DNA from: Actinomycetota bacterium
GTDB taxonomy: Bacteria; Actinomycetota; Thermoleophilia; Solirubrobacterales; Solirubrobacteraceae
Direction: 5' to 3'
DNA: 64,000 bases
Assembly (NCBI GenBank): GCA_018268595.1
Contig: JAFDWH010000019.1
Coordinates: forward strand, 62,001 to 126,000
Below the pieces are notes generated by a model. The model did no database searches. It worked only from the letters and a program-made list of their open reading frames with translations, and was not told the origin of the DNA. Shown here in pieces: positions 17,260 to 26,198 of the stretch. How positions within the stretch are numbered: position 1 is the stretch's first letter; each line of letters starts with the position of its first letter. The position numbers and the translations under genes were made by a program.

Positions 17260-19452
17260 ATGCCGCCGATCGCCCGCGTCGAGCCGCTCACCACCACCCG
17301 CGCGTTGCGCGGGCCGTTCGATTACCGCCTGCCGCCCGCGCTGGCCGACGTCGCCGTCGGGACGCTGCTGGCGGTGCCGTTCGCCGGGCGCGAGCTGCTG
17401 GGGGTCGTGGTCGAGCGGGCGGCGCAGTCGGACGTGCCCGACGAGCGGCTCGCCGAGCCGCGCGCGCGCGTCGAGCCGGCGATCCCGGCGGAGCTGGTCG
17501 AGCTGGCGCGGTGGATCGCCGCCGAGTACTGCTCGACCTGCTCGCGCGCGCTGCAGCTCGTGCTGCCGCCCGGGGCCGGCCGCGGCGTCGCGCCGCGCGT
17601 GCGCGCCCGCACCGCGCTCGTCGCCGAGGTCAGCGCGCAGGGGCGCGCGGCGCTGGCGGACGGCGCGTCGGAGCGCCTGACCGCGCGCCAGCGCGACGTG
17701 CTCGCGCGCCTCGCCGCCGACGGGCCGCTGCCGGCGACCGAGACCGGCGCCGACCACGGCGGCCTGCGCCGCCTCGCCGCGCGCGGCCTGCTGCTGCTCG
17801 AGCCGCGCGCGCAGCGCCGCCGCCCGCTCGTGCAGGCGGTTGGGGCGCGCTCGCCGCACGCGCCGGCGCTGACGGACGAGCAGCGCGCGGCGCTCGAGCC
17901 GATCCTCGCGGCGCTCGCCGCCCCGGCCGCGGACGCGCCGGCCCGCTTCCTGCTGCACGGCGTGACCGGCTCCGGCAAGACCGAGGTCTACCTGCAGGCG
18001 GCGGAGGCGGCGCTCGCAGCCGGCCGCTCGGTGCTCGTGCTGGTGCCGGAGATCGCGCTCGCGCCGCAGACGGTCGCGCGCTTCCAGGCGCGCTTCGGCG
18101 ACACGGTCGCCGTGCTGCACTCGCAGCTCGGCCAGGGCGAGCGCTACGACGAGTGGCTGCGGCTGGCGAGCGGCGAGGCGCGCATCGCGGTCGGCCCGCG
18201 CTCCGCCGTCTTCGCCCCGCTGGGCGCGCTCGGGCTCGTGATCGTCGACGAGGAGCACGAGTCGGCCTACAAGCACGAGGGCGACCCGCGCTACGACGCG
18301 CGCCGCGTCGCCGCCAAGCGCGCCGCCGTCGCGGGCGCGGTGCTGCTCGCCGGCAGCGCCACGCCGCGGCCCGAATCGGTGCACGCGCTTGCGCGGATCC
18401 GCCTGCGCAGACGGGTCGACGGTCGCCCGCTGCCGCCGGTCGAGGTGCTCGACATGCGCGACGCGCGCCACCCGCTGCATCCGGTCACGCGCGAGGCGCT
18501 CGGCGACGTGCGGCGCGCCGGGCGCAAGGCGATCGTGCTCGTCAACCGGCGCGGCTGGTCGAACTTCCTCTCCTGCCGCCACTGCGGCCACGTGTGGGAG
18601 TGCCCGCAGTGCGACGTCGCGCTCGTGCTGCACCAGCGCGAGGGCGCGATCGCCTGCCACCACTGCGGCCACCGCGAGCGCATCCCCACGACCTGCACGC
18701 AGTGCGGCTCGGCGAGCGTCGCGCGCCACGGCGCCGGCACCGAGCGGATCGAGACGGAGCTGGCAGAGGCGCTGGGCGACCCGGACTTCCCGATCCTGCG
18801 GCTCGACGCCGACACCGCGCGCGGGGGGAAGGGCGCCGTCGCGCGCGTGCTGGAGCGCTTCGACGTCGCGCGCGCGGGCGTGCTGGTCGGCACGCAGATG
18901 GTCGCCAAGGGCCACGACTTCCCGGACGTCACGCTCGGGGTCGTGCTCGACGCCGACCAGACGCTGCGCTTCCCCGACTTCCGCGCCGAGGAGCGCACGT
19001 TCGCGCTCGTCGCGCAGCTCGCGGGCCGCGCCGGGCGGGGCGGGGAGGGGAACGGCCGCGTGCTGGTGCAGACGCTCTCGCCCGACGCGCCGTCGATCGC
19101 CGCCGCCGCGCGGCACGACGCCGACGGCTTCCTCGCCGGCGAGCTGGAGCGCCGCCGCGCGCTCGCCTATCCGCCGTTCGCGTCGCTGATCCGCGTCACC
19201 TGCTCGGCGGAGGAGGCGGCCGACGCCGCCGCTGCGGCGGAGGCGGTGCGCGAGCGGATCGGCGCGGCGGACGCGCTCGTGCTGGGACCTGCGCCGCTGT
19301 TCCGCCTGCGCGGGCGCGAGCGCAGCCAGCTCGTCGTGAAGGCGGCGCGGCGGCGGCCGGCGATCGCCGCGGTCGCCGGCGCCGTCGATGCGGTCGCGCG
19401 CTCGGCGCTCGGCCGCCGCGTGCAGCTCAGCGCGGACGTCGATCCGCAGTAG
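17260..19452 (+). CDS. priA: Primosomal protein N' (replication restart helicase)
   Basis: PriA recognises stalled forks and reloads the replisome. The 730-residue protein has the N-terminal DNA-binding domain (RVEPLTTTRALRGPFDYRLPP). The helicase core has Walker A GVTGSGKTEVY (about residue 233) and DEEH in IVDEEHESAYKHE (about 330). The zinc-binding cysteines are in CRHCGHVWECPQC and CHHCGHRERIPTTCTQCG (about 438-490). VGTQMVAKGHDFPDVTLG follows. Many actinobacterial PriA proteins have lost helicase motifs; this one keeps them. ATG 17260 is preferred over GTG 17248, which overlaps the -10. Confidence 0.95.
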   Translation: MPPIARVEPLTTTRALRGPFDYRLPPALADVAVGTLLAVPFAGRELLGVVVERAAQSDVPDERLAEPRARVEPAIPAELVELARWIAAEYCSTCSRALQLVLPPGAGRGVAPRVRARTALVAEVSAQGRAALADGASERLTARQRDVLARLAADGPLPATETGADHGGLRRLAARGLLLLEPRAQRRRPLVQAVGARSPHAPALTDEQRAALEPILAALAAPAADAPARFLLHGVTGSGKTEVYLQAAEAALAAGRSVLVLVPEIALAPQTVARFQARFGDTVAVLHSQLGQGERYDEWLRLASGEARIAVGPRSAVFAPLGALGLVIVDEEHESAYKHEGDPRYDARRVAAKRAAVAGAVLLAGSATPRPESVHALARIRLRRRVDGRPLPPVEVLDMRDARHPLHPVTREALGDVRRAGRKAIVLVNRRGWSNFLSCRHCGHVWECPQCDVALVLHQREGAIACHHCGHRERIPTTCTQCGSASVARHGAGTERIETELAEALGDPDFPILRLDADTARGGKGAVARVLERFDVARAGVLVGTQMVAKGHDFPDVTLGVVLDADQTLRFPDFRAEERTFALVAQLAGRAGRGGEGNGRVLVQTLSPDAPSIAAAARHDADGFLAGELERRRALAYPPFASLIRVTCSAEEAADAAAAAEAVRERIGAADALVLGPAPLFRLRGRERSQLVVKAARRRPAIAAVAGAVDAVARSALGRRVQLSADVDPQ

Positions 19453-19461
19453 CGCTCGACG

Positions 19462-19630
19462 TAGGGCCTGTCCCGGTAGGCCCGCGGCCGGAGGGGAGCC
19501 GTCTCGCGGCGCCGGACGCCGGCCGGCTGCTTGCCAAGGCCGCCGGCCTTGGCTGCGCAACCACCCGGCGTCCGGCATCCACGATCCGGCTCCCTCCGAC
19601 TCGCGCTCCTAACTAACGGGACAGGCCCTA
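19462..19630. mobile_element. MITE-like long inverted-repeat element
   Basis: The ends TAGGGCCTGTCCCG (19462-19475) and CGGGACAGGCCCTA (19617-19630) are perfect inverted repeats. The arms keep pairing inward: GGAGGGGAGCCG (from 19490) with CCGGCTCCCTCC (19586-19597), GCCGGACGCCGG (19511-19522) with CCGGCGTCCGGC (19565-19576), and GCCAAGGCC (19533-19541) with GGCCTTGGC (19545-19553). The element without the flanking TA is 165 bp and has no coding potential. TA at both edges is the target duplication expected for IS630/Tc1-type or some IS5-type transposases. A structured RNA is the alternative reading. Confidence 0.6.
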
Positions 19631-19634
19631 ACCT
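19629..19634 (+). promoter_or_regulatory. -10 element TAACCT of def at the repeat border
   Basis: TAACCT is 7 bases before ATG 19642 and there is no Shine-Dalgarno sequence. Its first two bases are the TA flank of the inverted-repeat element, so insertion may have created or preserved this promoter. Confidence 0.45.
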
Positions 19635-19641
19635 TCCCGCC

Positions 19642-20220
19642 ATGGCCGACGAGACCGAGCAGCTCGACGAGGAGCAGGAGTCCCGCCTCGACCCCGAGGT
19701 CGCCGCGCGCCGCCAGGCGGCGCTGCGCTTCGTGCGCCAGTGGGGCGACCCGGTGCTCAAGAGCCGCGCGCGCGAGGTCGACCGCTTCGACGACGAGCTG
19801 CGCACGCAGATCGCGACGATGGGCCAGATCATGGAGGACGCGCTCGGGATCGGGCTCGCGGCGACGCAGGTCGGCAAGCTCCAGCGCATGCTGGTCTACC
19901 GCGTCGAGCCGGACTCGCCCGTCAACGCCGTCGTGAACCCGGTGCTCGAGTGGTCCGGCGACGAGCTGGACACCGTCGAGGAGGGCTGCCTGTCGCTGCA
20001 GGGCGTGCTGGTCGACGTCGAGCGGCCGGTGCACGTGCGCGTGAGCGCGCAGGACGAGCATGGCGAGGCGATCACGATCGAGGCGTCGGGCCTCGAGGCG
20101 CGCGTGCTGCAGCACGAGATCGACCACCTCGACGGCGTGCTGATCCTCGACCGCACCTCGCGCGACCAGCGCAAGGCTGCCCTGCGGCTGCTGCGCGAGG
20201 CCGCCGAGCAGGCCGCGTGA
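19642..20220 (+). CDS. def: Peptide deformylase
   Basis: Def removes the N-formyl group from nascent proteins and is an Fe/Zn hydrolase. The 192-residue protein has all three motifs: GIGLAATQVG, EGCLSL with the metal Cys, and QHEIDHLDG with two metal His and the catalytic Glu. About 25 acidic residues precede the usual start of the fold. The stop overlaps the fmt GTG (GTGA), so the deformylase and formyltransferase are coupled, as is common. Confidence 0.96.
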   Translation: MADETEQLDEEQESRLDPEVAARRQAALRFVRQWGDPVLKSRAREVDRFDDELRTQIATMGQIMEDALGIGLAATQVGKLQRMLVYRVEPDSPVNAVVNPVLEWSGDELDTVEEGCLSLQGVLVDVERPVHVRVSAQDEHGEAITIEASGLEARVLQHEIDHLDGVLILDRTSRDQRKAALRLLREAAEQAA

Positions 20221-21110
20221 GGACGGTCTACCTCGGCACCTCGGACTTCGCGGCCGAGGTGCTCGAGCGGCTGGCGAACTCGCCGCACCGGCCAGCGCTC
20301 GTGGTGACGCGGCCGGACCGGCCGGCGGGGCGGGGGCAGCGCTTGTCCTCGCCGCCCGTCGTGCGCTCCGCTCAAGCGCTCGGACTCGGCGTGATCCAGC
20401 CGGACGACGTCAACGAGGAAGCGGCTCGGGCGCGGATCGCCGCGGTCGACCCCGACGTGGTCGTCGTGTGCGCGTTCGGCGCGCTGATCCGCGCCGAGCT
20501 GCTCGCCGCGCACGACATGCTCAACGTCCACCCGTCGCTGCTGCCGCGCTGGCGCGGGGCGGCGCCGATCGAGCGGTCGATCATGGCCGGCGACGCCGAG
20601 ACCGGCGTCGCGATCATGCGCGTCACCGCGGGCCTCGACAGCGGGCCGGTGTGCCTCGTGGAGCGCGAGCCGATCCGCGACGACGACACGTTCGGCACGC
20701 TCTCCGCGCGGCTCGCCGCCCTGGGCGGCGAGCTGCTGGTGCGGGCGCTGGACGAGCGGCCGTCGTTCGTGGAGCAGGACGAGTCGGCGGTGACCTATGC
20801 GGAGAAGATCTCCGCCGAGGATCGGGTGCTCGACCCGCTCGCGCACCCCGCCGCGCAGCTCGCCCGCACCGTCCGCGCGCTCACGCCGCACGTCGGCGCG
20901 CGGCTGGCGCTGCCGGGCGGCTCGGGCTACCTCGGCGTCTGGGGCGCCGAGCTCGCGGCGCCCGTCGCGCACCAGCCCGGCTGGCTGGGCAACGAGGGAG
21001 GACGGCTCGTGCTGGCCACCGCGGACGGCGCCCTCGACCTCACGCTCGTCCAACCGCCCGGGAAGCGCGCGATGCCCGCCGCCGACTACCTGCGCGGCCA
21101 CTCGCTTTGA
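20217..21110 (+). CDS. fmt: Methionyl-tRNA formyltransferase
   Basis: Fmt formylates initiator Met-tRNA using 10-formyl-tetrahydrofolate. The 297-residue protein begins VRTVYLGTSDFAAEVLERL. It has the folate-enzyme signature NVHPSLLPRWRGAAPIERSI (catalytic Asn, His and the downstream Asp in TAGLDSGP). A smaller C-terminal tRNA-binding barrel ends PPGKRAMPAADYLRGHSL. It is coupled to def and ends inside the arm of the hairpin 21109-21158. Confidence 0.96.
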   Translation: MRTVYLGTSDFAAEVLERLANSPHRPALVVTRPDRPAGRGQRLSSPPVVRSAQALGLGVIQPDDVNEEAARARIAAVDPDVVVVCAFGALIRAELLAAHDMLNVHPSLLPRWRGAAPIERSIMAGDAETGVAIMRVTAGLDSGPVCLVEREPIRDDDTFGTLSARLAALGGELLVRALDERPSFVEQDESAVTYAEKISAEDRVLDPLAHPAAQLARTVRALTPHVGARLALPGGSGYLGVWGAELAAPVAHQPGWLGNEGGRLVLATADGALDLTLVQPPGKRAMPAADYLRGHSL

Positions 21111-21158
21111 GCTGTGTCCTTTTGGGGGTCGTATGGACCCCCTAAACCGACACAGCTC
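21109..21158. terminator. Two-tier hairpin between convergent fmt and cydB
   Basis: The outer stem GAGCTGTGTC (21109-21118) pairs with GACACAGCTC (21149-21158). The inner stem GGGGGTC (21124-21130) pairs with GACCCCC (21136-21142), extended by TTT/AAA, with the loop GTATG. The right arm overlaps the cydB stop codon. The design resembles the hairpin at 3248-3290. Confidence 0.75.
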
Positions 21159-22368
21159 ACGGCGCGTCGACCGGTAGCGCCGCGCGGAAGCCGGTCACCA
21201 CCGCGGCGAACAGCGTGAGGACGCCGACGGCGTGGGCCCAGCCGGCGTCGGCGAGCGTCAGGAATCCGACGGTCAGCACGAGGCAGGCGAGCGCGACGCG
21301 CGCGAGCAGCCCGGCGCGCGCGGCGCTCAGCGCGCGCAGCGGGCCGGGCGGCGTGACCGGGGCGCCGTCCTCCTCGTAGCCCAACCGCCCGCGCAGCGTC
21401 AACGTGAACAGCAGCGCGAGCGACGGCGCCAGCACGAGCGTCCCGGCGCCGACCGACACCAGCACCGCCACGAGCACGTCGTCGCTCGCCGCGGCCTGCG
21501 AGACCGTCAGGCCCGGCAGCAGCACCGGCTGCTGCGCCACCGCCCAGCCCGCCACGACGGCGGCGACCGCCACCGCCGCCGAGTAGCGCGCCGCCTCGTA
21601 GCGCCGCACCCACACCAGCGCGAGCGTCGCCAGCCCGGCGGCGCCCGACACGACCAGCGCCGGCAGCGCGTCGCCGACGAGGCCGTCGTACAGGCTGCGC
21701 GCGTCGGCCCGCACGACCAGCAGCCCGGCGACCGCGAGCGCCCCCGCGAGGACGCCCGCCGCCAGCGCCCGCGCGCGGAACGCCCGCTCCAGCTCCGGCG
21801 TCCCGCGCCGCACGGCGTCCGCGGCGAGGTAGACCGCGGCGAGGTACGCGCCCAGCGCGACCGCCATCACCCCGATCGTCAGCGGCACGGCGCCGGTCCA
21901 GCTCGTCCACAGGTCGCCGGCGGCGTTGCCGACGGGCACCGCGCCGTCGGCGATCGCGCCGACGACCGTCCCGAGCGCGAACGGCGTCAGCACCGAGGCG
22001 ATCCCGAACGCCGTGTCGACCGCACGCTGCTCGCGCACGCGGGACGTCCCCGCCCGCAGCGCGTACGCCGTGCCGCGGAAGATGATCCCGACCGCCGCCA
22101 CGAACAGCGGGATCGCAAGCGTCGAGACGATCGAGCCGAACGCGACCGGATAGCACGTCCACATCACGACCAGCACGAAGATGAGCCACACGTGGTTGGC
22201 CTCCCACACCGGCGCCATCGCCGCGTGCGCGTGCTCGCGGATCCGCTCGCCGCGCGCGCCGCGGCCGGCGAGCAGCTGCCACAGGCCGGCACCGAAGTCC
22301 GCCCCGCCCAGCACGACGTAGAGCGCCAGGCCGACGAGCGCCAGCACGAGCGGCGCGGCCTGCAGCAT
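21157..22368 (-). CDS. cydB: Cytochrome bd-type quinol oxidase subunit II
   Basis: This is the membrane subunit II of a cytochrome bd oxidase, which reduces O2 using quinol without pumping protons. The 403-residue protein has about eight or nine membrane helices. It opens APLVLALVGLALYVVLGGADFGAGLWQLL with the GGADFGAG family signature, and APVWEANHVWLIFVLVVMWTCYP follows. The ATG overlaps the cydA stop (ATGA). No cydC or cydD assembly transporter is nearby. Confidence 0.93.
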   Translation of the reverse strand: MLQAAPLVLALVGLALYVVLGGADFGAGLWQLLAGRGARGERIREHAHAAMAPVWEANHVWLIFVLVVMWTCYPVAFGSIVSTLAIPLFVAAVGIIFRGTAYALRAGTSRVREQRAVDTAFGIASVLTPFALGTVVGAIADGAVPVGNAAGDLWTSWTGAVPLTIGVMAVALGAYLAAVYLAADAVRRGTPELERAFRARALAAGVLAGALAVAGLLVVRADARSLYDGLVGDALPALVVSGAAGLATLALVWVRRYEAARYSAAVAVAAVVAGWAVAQQPVLLPGLTVSQAAASDDVLVAVLVSVGAGTLVLAPSLALLFTLTLRGRLGYEEDGAPVTPPGPLRALSAARAGLLARVALACLVLTVGFLTLADAGWAHAVGVLTLFAAVVTGFRAALPVDAP

Positions 22369-23762
22369 CAGGACGGCTCCCCGGCCGCGGCGCCGGTCGG
22401 CTGCGGATCGCCGGGGCCGCCGAGCGGCGCGCGCGCGAGCCGGCGCAGGATCCACCACACCGCCACAGCCAGTCCGAGGTACACGGCCGCCAGCGTCGCG
22501 TAGCCGACCGGGACGCCGCCCGCGCCCGTCACCGCCTGCGACGTGCGCATCACCCCGTACACGACGAACGGCTGGCGCCCGACCTCCGTCACGACCCAGC
22601 CGCACAGCAGCGCCACGAGCGACAGCGGCCCGCACAGCACCAGCGCGCGGTAGAGCCAGCGCGACTCCGGCAGCCGCCCGCGCCGCCAGCGCACCCACAG
22701 CACGACGACGCCGACGACGGCCAGCAGCGTCCCGATCCCGACCATCGCCTGGAACGCGAAGCGGATCGCGTTGATCGCCGGCGGGCGATCGTCGGGCGGG
22801 ACCGAGTCGAGCCCCTGCACCGTCGCGTGCGGGTCGTGGTAGGCGAGCAGCGACAGCAGGTCGGGGATCGCGATCCCGCCCTTCACCTCGCCGCTGTCCG
22901 CCTGGTACCAGCCGCCGATGTGCTCGCTCGCCCCGCTCGTCGTCTGCTGCAGCCCCTCGAACGCGGCCAGCTTGACCGGCTGCTGCGCGGCGACCTCACG
23001 CGCCGCCCAGTCGCCGACGAGCAGTTGCGCGGGCGCCGCGAGGGCCGCGATCGTGAGCGGGATCGCCAGCGCGGTGCGCTCGTAGCGCCCCCAGCGTCCA
23101 TGCCGCAGCTTGCCCCACGCGTAGACGGCCGCGAGCGTGAAGCCGACGACGATGTAGGCGGCGACGTACATGTGCACGAGCTCGTGCCAGAAGAAGCCGT
23201 TGCCGAACAGCGCGCTCCACGGGTGCACGTCGGTCACGACCCCGGCGCTCGTGAGCCGGAACCCGCCCGGGTGGTTCATCCAGCCGTTGACCGCGATCAC
23301 CATCGCCGAGCCGGTCAGCCCGGTCGCGACGATCGGCAGCCCGCACAGGAGGTGCGCGCGGGGGGAGAGGCGGTCCCAGCCGTAGACGTAGATCGCGATG
23401 AAGATCGCCTCGAGGAAGAAGGAGAAGCCCTCGAGCGCGAACGCGAGCCCGAACACCGACCCGAACGTCGCCATGAAGTCGGGCCACAGCATCCCCAGCT
23501 CGAACGACAGGATCGTGCCGGTCACGACGCCGACGGCGAACAGCGCGACCATCACGCGCGTCCAGCGGCGCGCGAGCGTGCGGTGCACCGGATCGCCGGT
23601 CCGCATCGCCAGCCACTCGACGAACACGACGAGCGCCGGGAACGCGACGCCGAAGCACACGAGCGGGATGTGCACGGCGAACGACATCGCCTGCATCTGC
23701 CGCGCCTCCAGCAGGTGCTCCTGCTGGACCGGTTGCAGCGCGGCGGCGAGCACGGCGTGCAC
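22368..23762 (-). CDS. cydA: Cytochrome bd-type quinol oxidase subunit I
   Basis: CydA carries the haems and the quinol site. About nine membrane helices are visible. AVHIPLVCFG holds the expected haem His, GWMNHPGGFRL is a conserved loop, FWHELVHMYVAAY carries further conserved His, and GWVVTEVGRQPFVVYGVMRTSQAV is near the C-terminus. The Q loop is short. The start is uncertain: GTG 23762 (464 residues) lies 7 bases after TACGAT, whereas GTG 23825 would overlap the divergent rsmB start and ATG 23798 has no signal. I prefer 23762. Confidence 0.92.
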   Translation of the reverse strand: MHAVLAAALQPVQQEHLLEARQMQAMSFAVHIPLVCFGVAFPALVVFVEWLAMRTGDPVHRTLARRWTRVMVALFAVGVVTGTILSFELGMLWPDFMATFGSVFGLAFALEGFSFFLEAIFIAIYVYGWDRLSPRAHLLCGLPIVATGLTGSAMVIAVNGWMNHPGGFRLTSAGVVTDVHPWSALFGNGFFWHELVHMYVAAYIVVGFTLAAVYAWGKLRHGRWGRYERTALAIPLTIAALAAPAQLLVGDWAAREVAAQQPVKLAAFEGLQQTTSGASEHIGGWYQADSGEVKGGIAIPDLLSLLAYHDPHATVQGLDSVPPDDRPPAINAIRFAFQAMVGIGTLLAVVGVVVLWVRWRRGRLPESRWLYRALVLCGPLSLVALLCGWVVTEVGRQPFVVYGVMRTSQAVTGAGGVPVGYATLAAVYLGLAVAVWWILRRLARAPLGGPGDPQPTGAAAGEPS

Positions 23763-23769
23763 GCCGCCG

Positions 23770-23775
23770 ATCGTA
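23770..23775 (-). promoter_or_regulatory. -10 element TACGAT of cydAB
   Basis: On the minus strand TACGAT is followed by 7 bases and GTG 23762. This fits a leaderless start and argues against the longer cydA reading frames. Confidence 0.45.
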
Positions 23776-23805
23776 TCTGCGGCCTCGGCTGCGACCATCT
23801 CGGCC

Positions 23806-25143
23806 GTGACCGCCCGGCGCGCCACCGCTCAAGCCGTCTCGCCCGCGCGCCGCGTCGCCGCCGCGGTGCTGCGGCGCGTCGAGCAGGAGGGCGCGTACGC
23901 CGACCGCGCGCTCGCGGCCGAGGCGACCCGCGCCGGGCTCGACGCGCGCGAGCGCGCGTTCGCGACGCGGCTCGCCTACGGCGCGGTGCAGCGGCGCCGC
24001 ACGCTCGACCACGTGATCGCGGCGTGCGCCGGCCGCCCCGTCGAGCGGCTCGACGCGCCCGTGCGCGACGCGCTGCGGCTCGGCGTGCTGCAACTGCTGT
24101 TCCTCGACGGCGTCGCGCCGCACGCCGCCGTCGACCAGAGCGTGGAGCTGGCGAAGGCGGACGGCGGGCCGGGCTTCAAGCTCGTCAACGCGGTGCTGCG
24201 GCGGGCGCAGCGCGACGGGCCGGCGTTGCTGGCCGCGCTCGACGACGCGTCGCCGCACGGCGCCGCGCTGCGCCACTCGGTCCCCGACTGGCTCGCCGCG
24301 CTGTGGTGGGACGCGCTCGGCGCAGAGGATGCGCGCGCGCTGCTCGCGACCGTCAACGAGCCGGCCGAGGGCGCGCTGCGCGTCAACACCCTTGCGGCCG
24401 AGCCGGCGGCGGTCGCGGCGAAGCTGGCGGAGCGCGGCGTGGCGACGCGGCCGGCGCCGGCCGCGCTCGACGGCGTCCCGCTGCCCGAGGGCCTGCTGCT
24501 CGACTCGCCGCTCGACCCCAGCACGGACCCGCTGTGGGCGGCGGGCGCGCTCGTCGCCCAGTCGCGCGCCGCGATCAGCGCCGCGCGCCTGCTGGCGCCG
24601 CCGCCCGGCGCCCGCGTGCTCGACCTGTGCGCCGCCCCGGGCGGCAAGGCGACGCACCTGGCGGCGCTCGTCGGACGCGGCGGCGAGGTCGTCGCGGTCG
24701 AGCGCAACGCGAGACGCGCCGCCGTGCTGCGCGCCACGGTCGAGCGCCTGCGCGCCGACTCGATCGTCCGCGTGCAGACCGCCGACGCGGCCGTCCCGCG
24801 CGACGACGGCCCGTTCGACGCGGTGCTCGTCGACCCGCCCTGCAGCGGCCTCGGCACGCTGCAAGGGCGCCCCGACCTGCGCTGGCGCGCACGGCCCGAG
24901 GCGATCGCCGAGCTGGCCGAGCTGCAGCTCCGCATCCTCGCCGCGGGGGCGGATGCGCTGCGGCCCGGCGGCGCGCTCGTCTACTGCACGTGCACGATCT
25001 CGCCACACGAGAACGAGCGGGTCGTGGAGCGCTTCCTCGCCGCGCGCGACGGCTTCGCGCTCGACGGCGCGACCCGCCGCACGCTCCCGCACCGCGACGG
25101 CACCGACGGCTTCTTCTACGCCCGCCTGCGCCGCGAGGTCTGA
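23806..25143 (+). CDS. rsmB: 16S rRNA (cytosine-C5)-methyltransferase RsmB
   Basis: RsmB methylates C967 of 16S rRNA. The 445-residue protein has an N-terminal NusB-like helical domain (about residues 10-140). The NOL1/NOP2/Sun methyltransferase domain has the SAM motif VLDLCAAPGGKATHLA, and both cysteines are present: DPPCSGLGT and YCTCTISPHENE. GTG 23806 is the only plausible start near the divergent cydA gene. It is followed after 29 bases by a zinc-ribbon gene. Confidence 0.94.
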   Translation: MTARRATAQAVSPARRVAAAVLRRVEQEGAYADRALAAEATRAGLDARERAFATRLAYGAVQRRRTLDHVIAACAGRPVERLDAPVRDALRLGVLQLLFLDGVAPHAAVDQSVELAKADGGPGFKLVNAVLRRAQRDGPALLAALDDASPHGAALRHSVPDWLAALWWDALGAEDARALLATVNEPAEGALRVNTLAAEPAAVAAKLAERGVATRPAPAALDGVPLPEGLLLDSPLDPSTDPLWAAGALVAQSRAAISAARLLAPPPGARVLDLCAAPGGKATHLAALVGRGGEVVAVERNARRAAVLRATVERLRADSIVRVQTADAAVPRDDGPFDAVLVDPPCSGLGTLQGRPDLRWRARPEAIAELAELQLRILAAGADALRPGGALVYCTCTISPHENERVVERFLAARDGFALDGATRRTLPHRDGTDGFFYARLRREV

Positions 25144-25172
25144 TATCACCGACCGATGCGGAGAGCCGGGGC

Positions 25173-25409
25173 ATGACCGAGCAGACGGAGCGGAAGGTCG
25201 ACCTCGGCCCGGAGTGCCCGGGCTGCCACGAGCCGTGGCTGCGCCCGACGACGATGCCGGGCCGCTACCGCTGCGTCTACTGCCTGCGCCGCTACGAGCT
25301 GTCGTCCGTCTGCCCCAACTGCGGCGAGCACTCGACGATCGTGCGGATGTCGAGCACGGCGATCCTCACCTGCAACCACTGCAGAGCGTCGATGCTCACG
25401 CAGGTCTGA
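25173..25409 (+). CDS. Small zinc-ribbon protein (YfgJ/DUF1407-like)
   Basis: The protein has 78 residues and four CxxC knuckles: CPGC, CVYC, CPNC and CNHC, spaced as two zinc ribbons. Basic and hydrophobic residues lie between the knuckles, with a C-terminal ASMLTQV. The layout resembles the YfgJ family, whose function is unknown. GGAGAG at 25160-25165 precedes ATG 25173. It lies between rsmB and rpe on the same strand. Confidence 0.7.
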   Translation: MTEQTERKVDLGPECPGCHEPWLRPTTMPGRYRCVYCLRRYELSSVCPNCGEHSTIVRMSSTAILTCNHCRASMLTQV

Positions 25410-25449
25410 GCGCGTTCGCGCCGCCGCATCGGCGACACTTCGCGGCGCG

Positions 25450-26133
25450 ATGACCGCCTCGGACCTGCTGCACGCGCGCCGCGTCGCGCCCTCGATCCTG
25501 TCGGCCGACTTCGCGCGCCTCGGCGCGCAGGTCCAGACCGTCATGGAGGCCGGCGCACGCGTGATCCACGTCGACGTGATGGACGGCCACTTCGTCCCGC
25601 CGATCACGATCGGCCCGCTCGTCGTCTCCGCGCTCGCCGACCAGGTCCACGACGCGGGCGGCATGCTCGACGTCCACCTGATGATCGAGCGCCCGGAGCG
25701 CCACGTCGCCGAGTTCGCGCGCGCGGGCGCCGACCTGATCACCGTGCACGCCGAGGCGACGCCGCACCTGCACTACGCGCTCCAGGCGGTCAAGCAGGCC
25801 GGCTGCGCGGCCGGCGCGGCGATCAACCCGGGCACGCCCGTGGAGGCGCTCGCCGACGTCGGCGAGCTGCTCGACCTCGCGCTCTGCATGTCCGTCAACC
25901 CGGGCTGGGGCGGCCAGCCGTTCATCGGCTCCTCGCTCGCGAAGCTCGCGCGGCTGCGCGAGTTGCTGCCGGCCGACGTCGCGATCGAGGTCGACGGCGG
26001 CGTGGACGCCACGACTGCTGGACCATGCGCCGAGCAGGGCGCTAGGCTGCTGGTCGCCGGGTCCGCCATCTTCGGCGCCGCAGATCCGGCCGCGGCCTAC
26101 GCGCAGATCGCCACGGCCGCCGGCGCCGCGTAG
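25450..26133 (+). CDS. rpe: Ribulose-phosphate 3-epimerase
   Basis: Rpe interconverts ribulose-5-phosphate and xylulose-5-phosphate. The 227-residue TIM barrel has VAPSILSADFARLG, the metal and catalytic segment HVDVMDGHFVPPITIGP, HLMIERP, MSVNPGWGGQPFI and IEVDGGVDATT. The family is unmistakable. It follows rsmB in many actinobacteria, and ribulose-5-phosphate is also a precursor for the ribBA product encoded at 40971. Confidence 0.96.
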   Translation: MTASDLLHARRVAPSILSADFARLGAQVQTVMEAGARVIHVDVMDGHFVPPITIGPLVVSALADQVHDAGGMLDVHLMIERPERHVAEFARAGADLITVHAEATPHLHYALQAVKQAGCAAGAAINPGTPVEALADVGELLDLALCMSVNPGWGGQPFIGSSLAKLARLRELLPADVAIEVDGGVDATTAGPCAEQGARLLVAGSAIFGAADPAAAYAQIATAAGAA

Positions 26134-26198
26134 CGCGCGGGGCGCACGGAGCTTCTCGCGCGCGGCGCAGATCGCGCAGAGAGCGAAAGGATCCGCCC

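Noticed and set aside
23763-23825. Longer cydA N-terminus from GTG 23825
   Set aside because: It would overlap the divergent rsmB start, adds a non-conserved segment, and contains the TACGAT -10.
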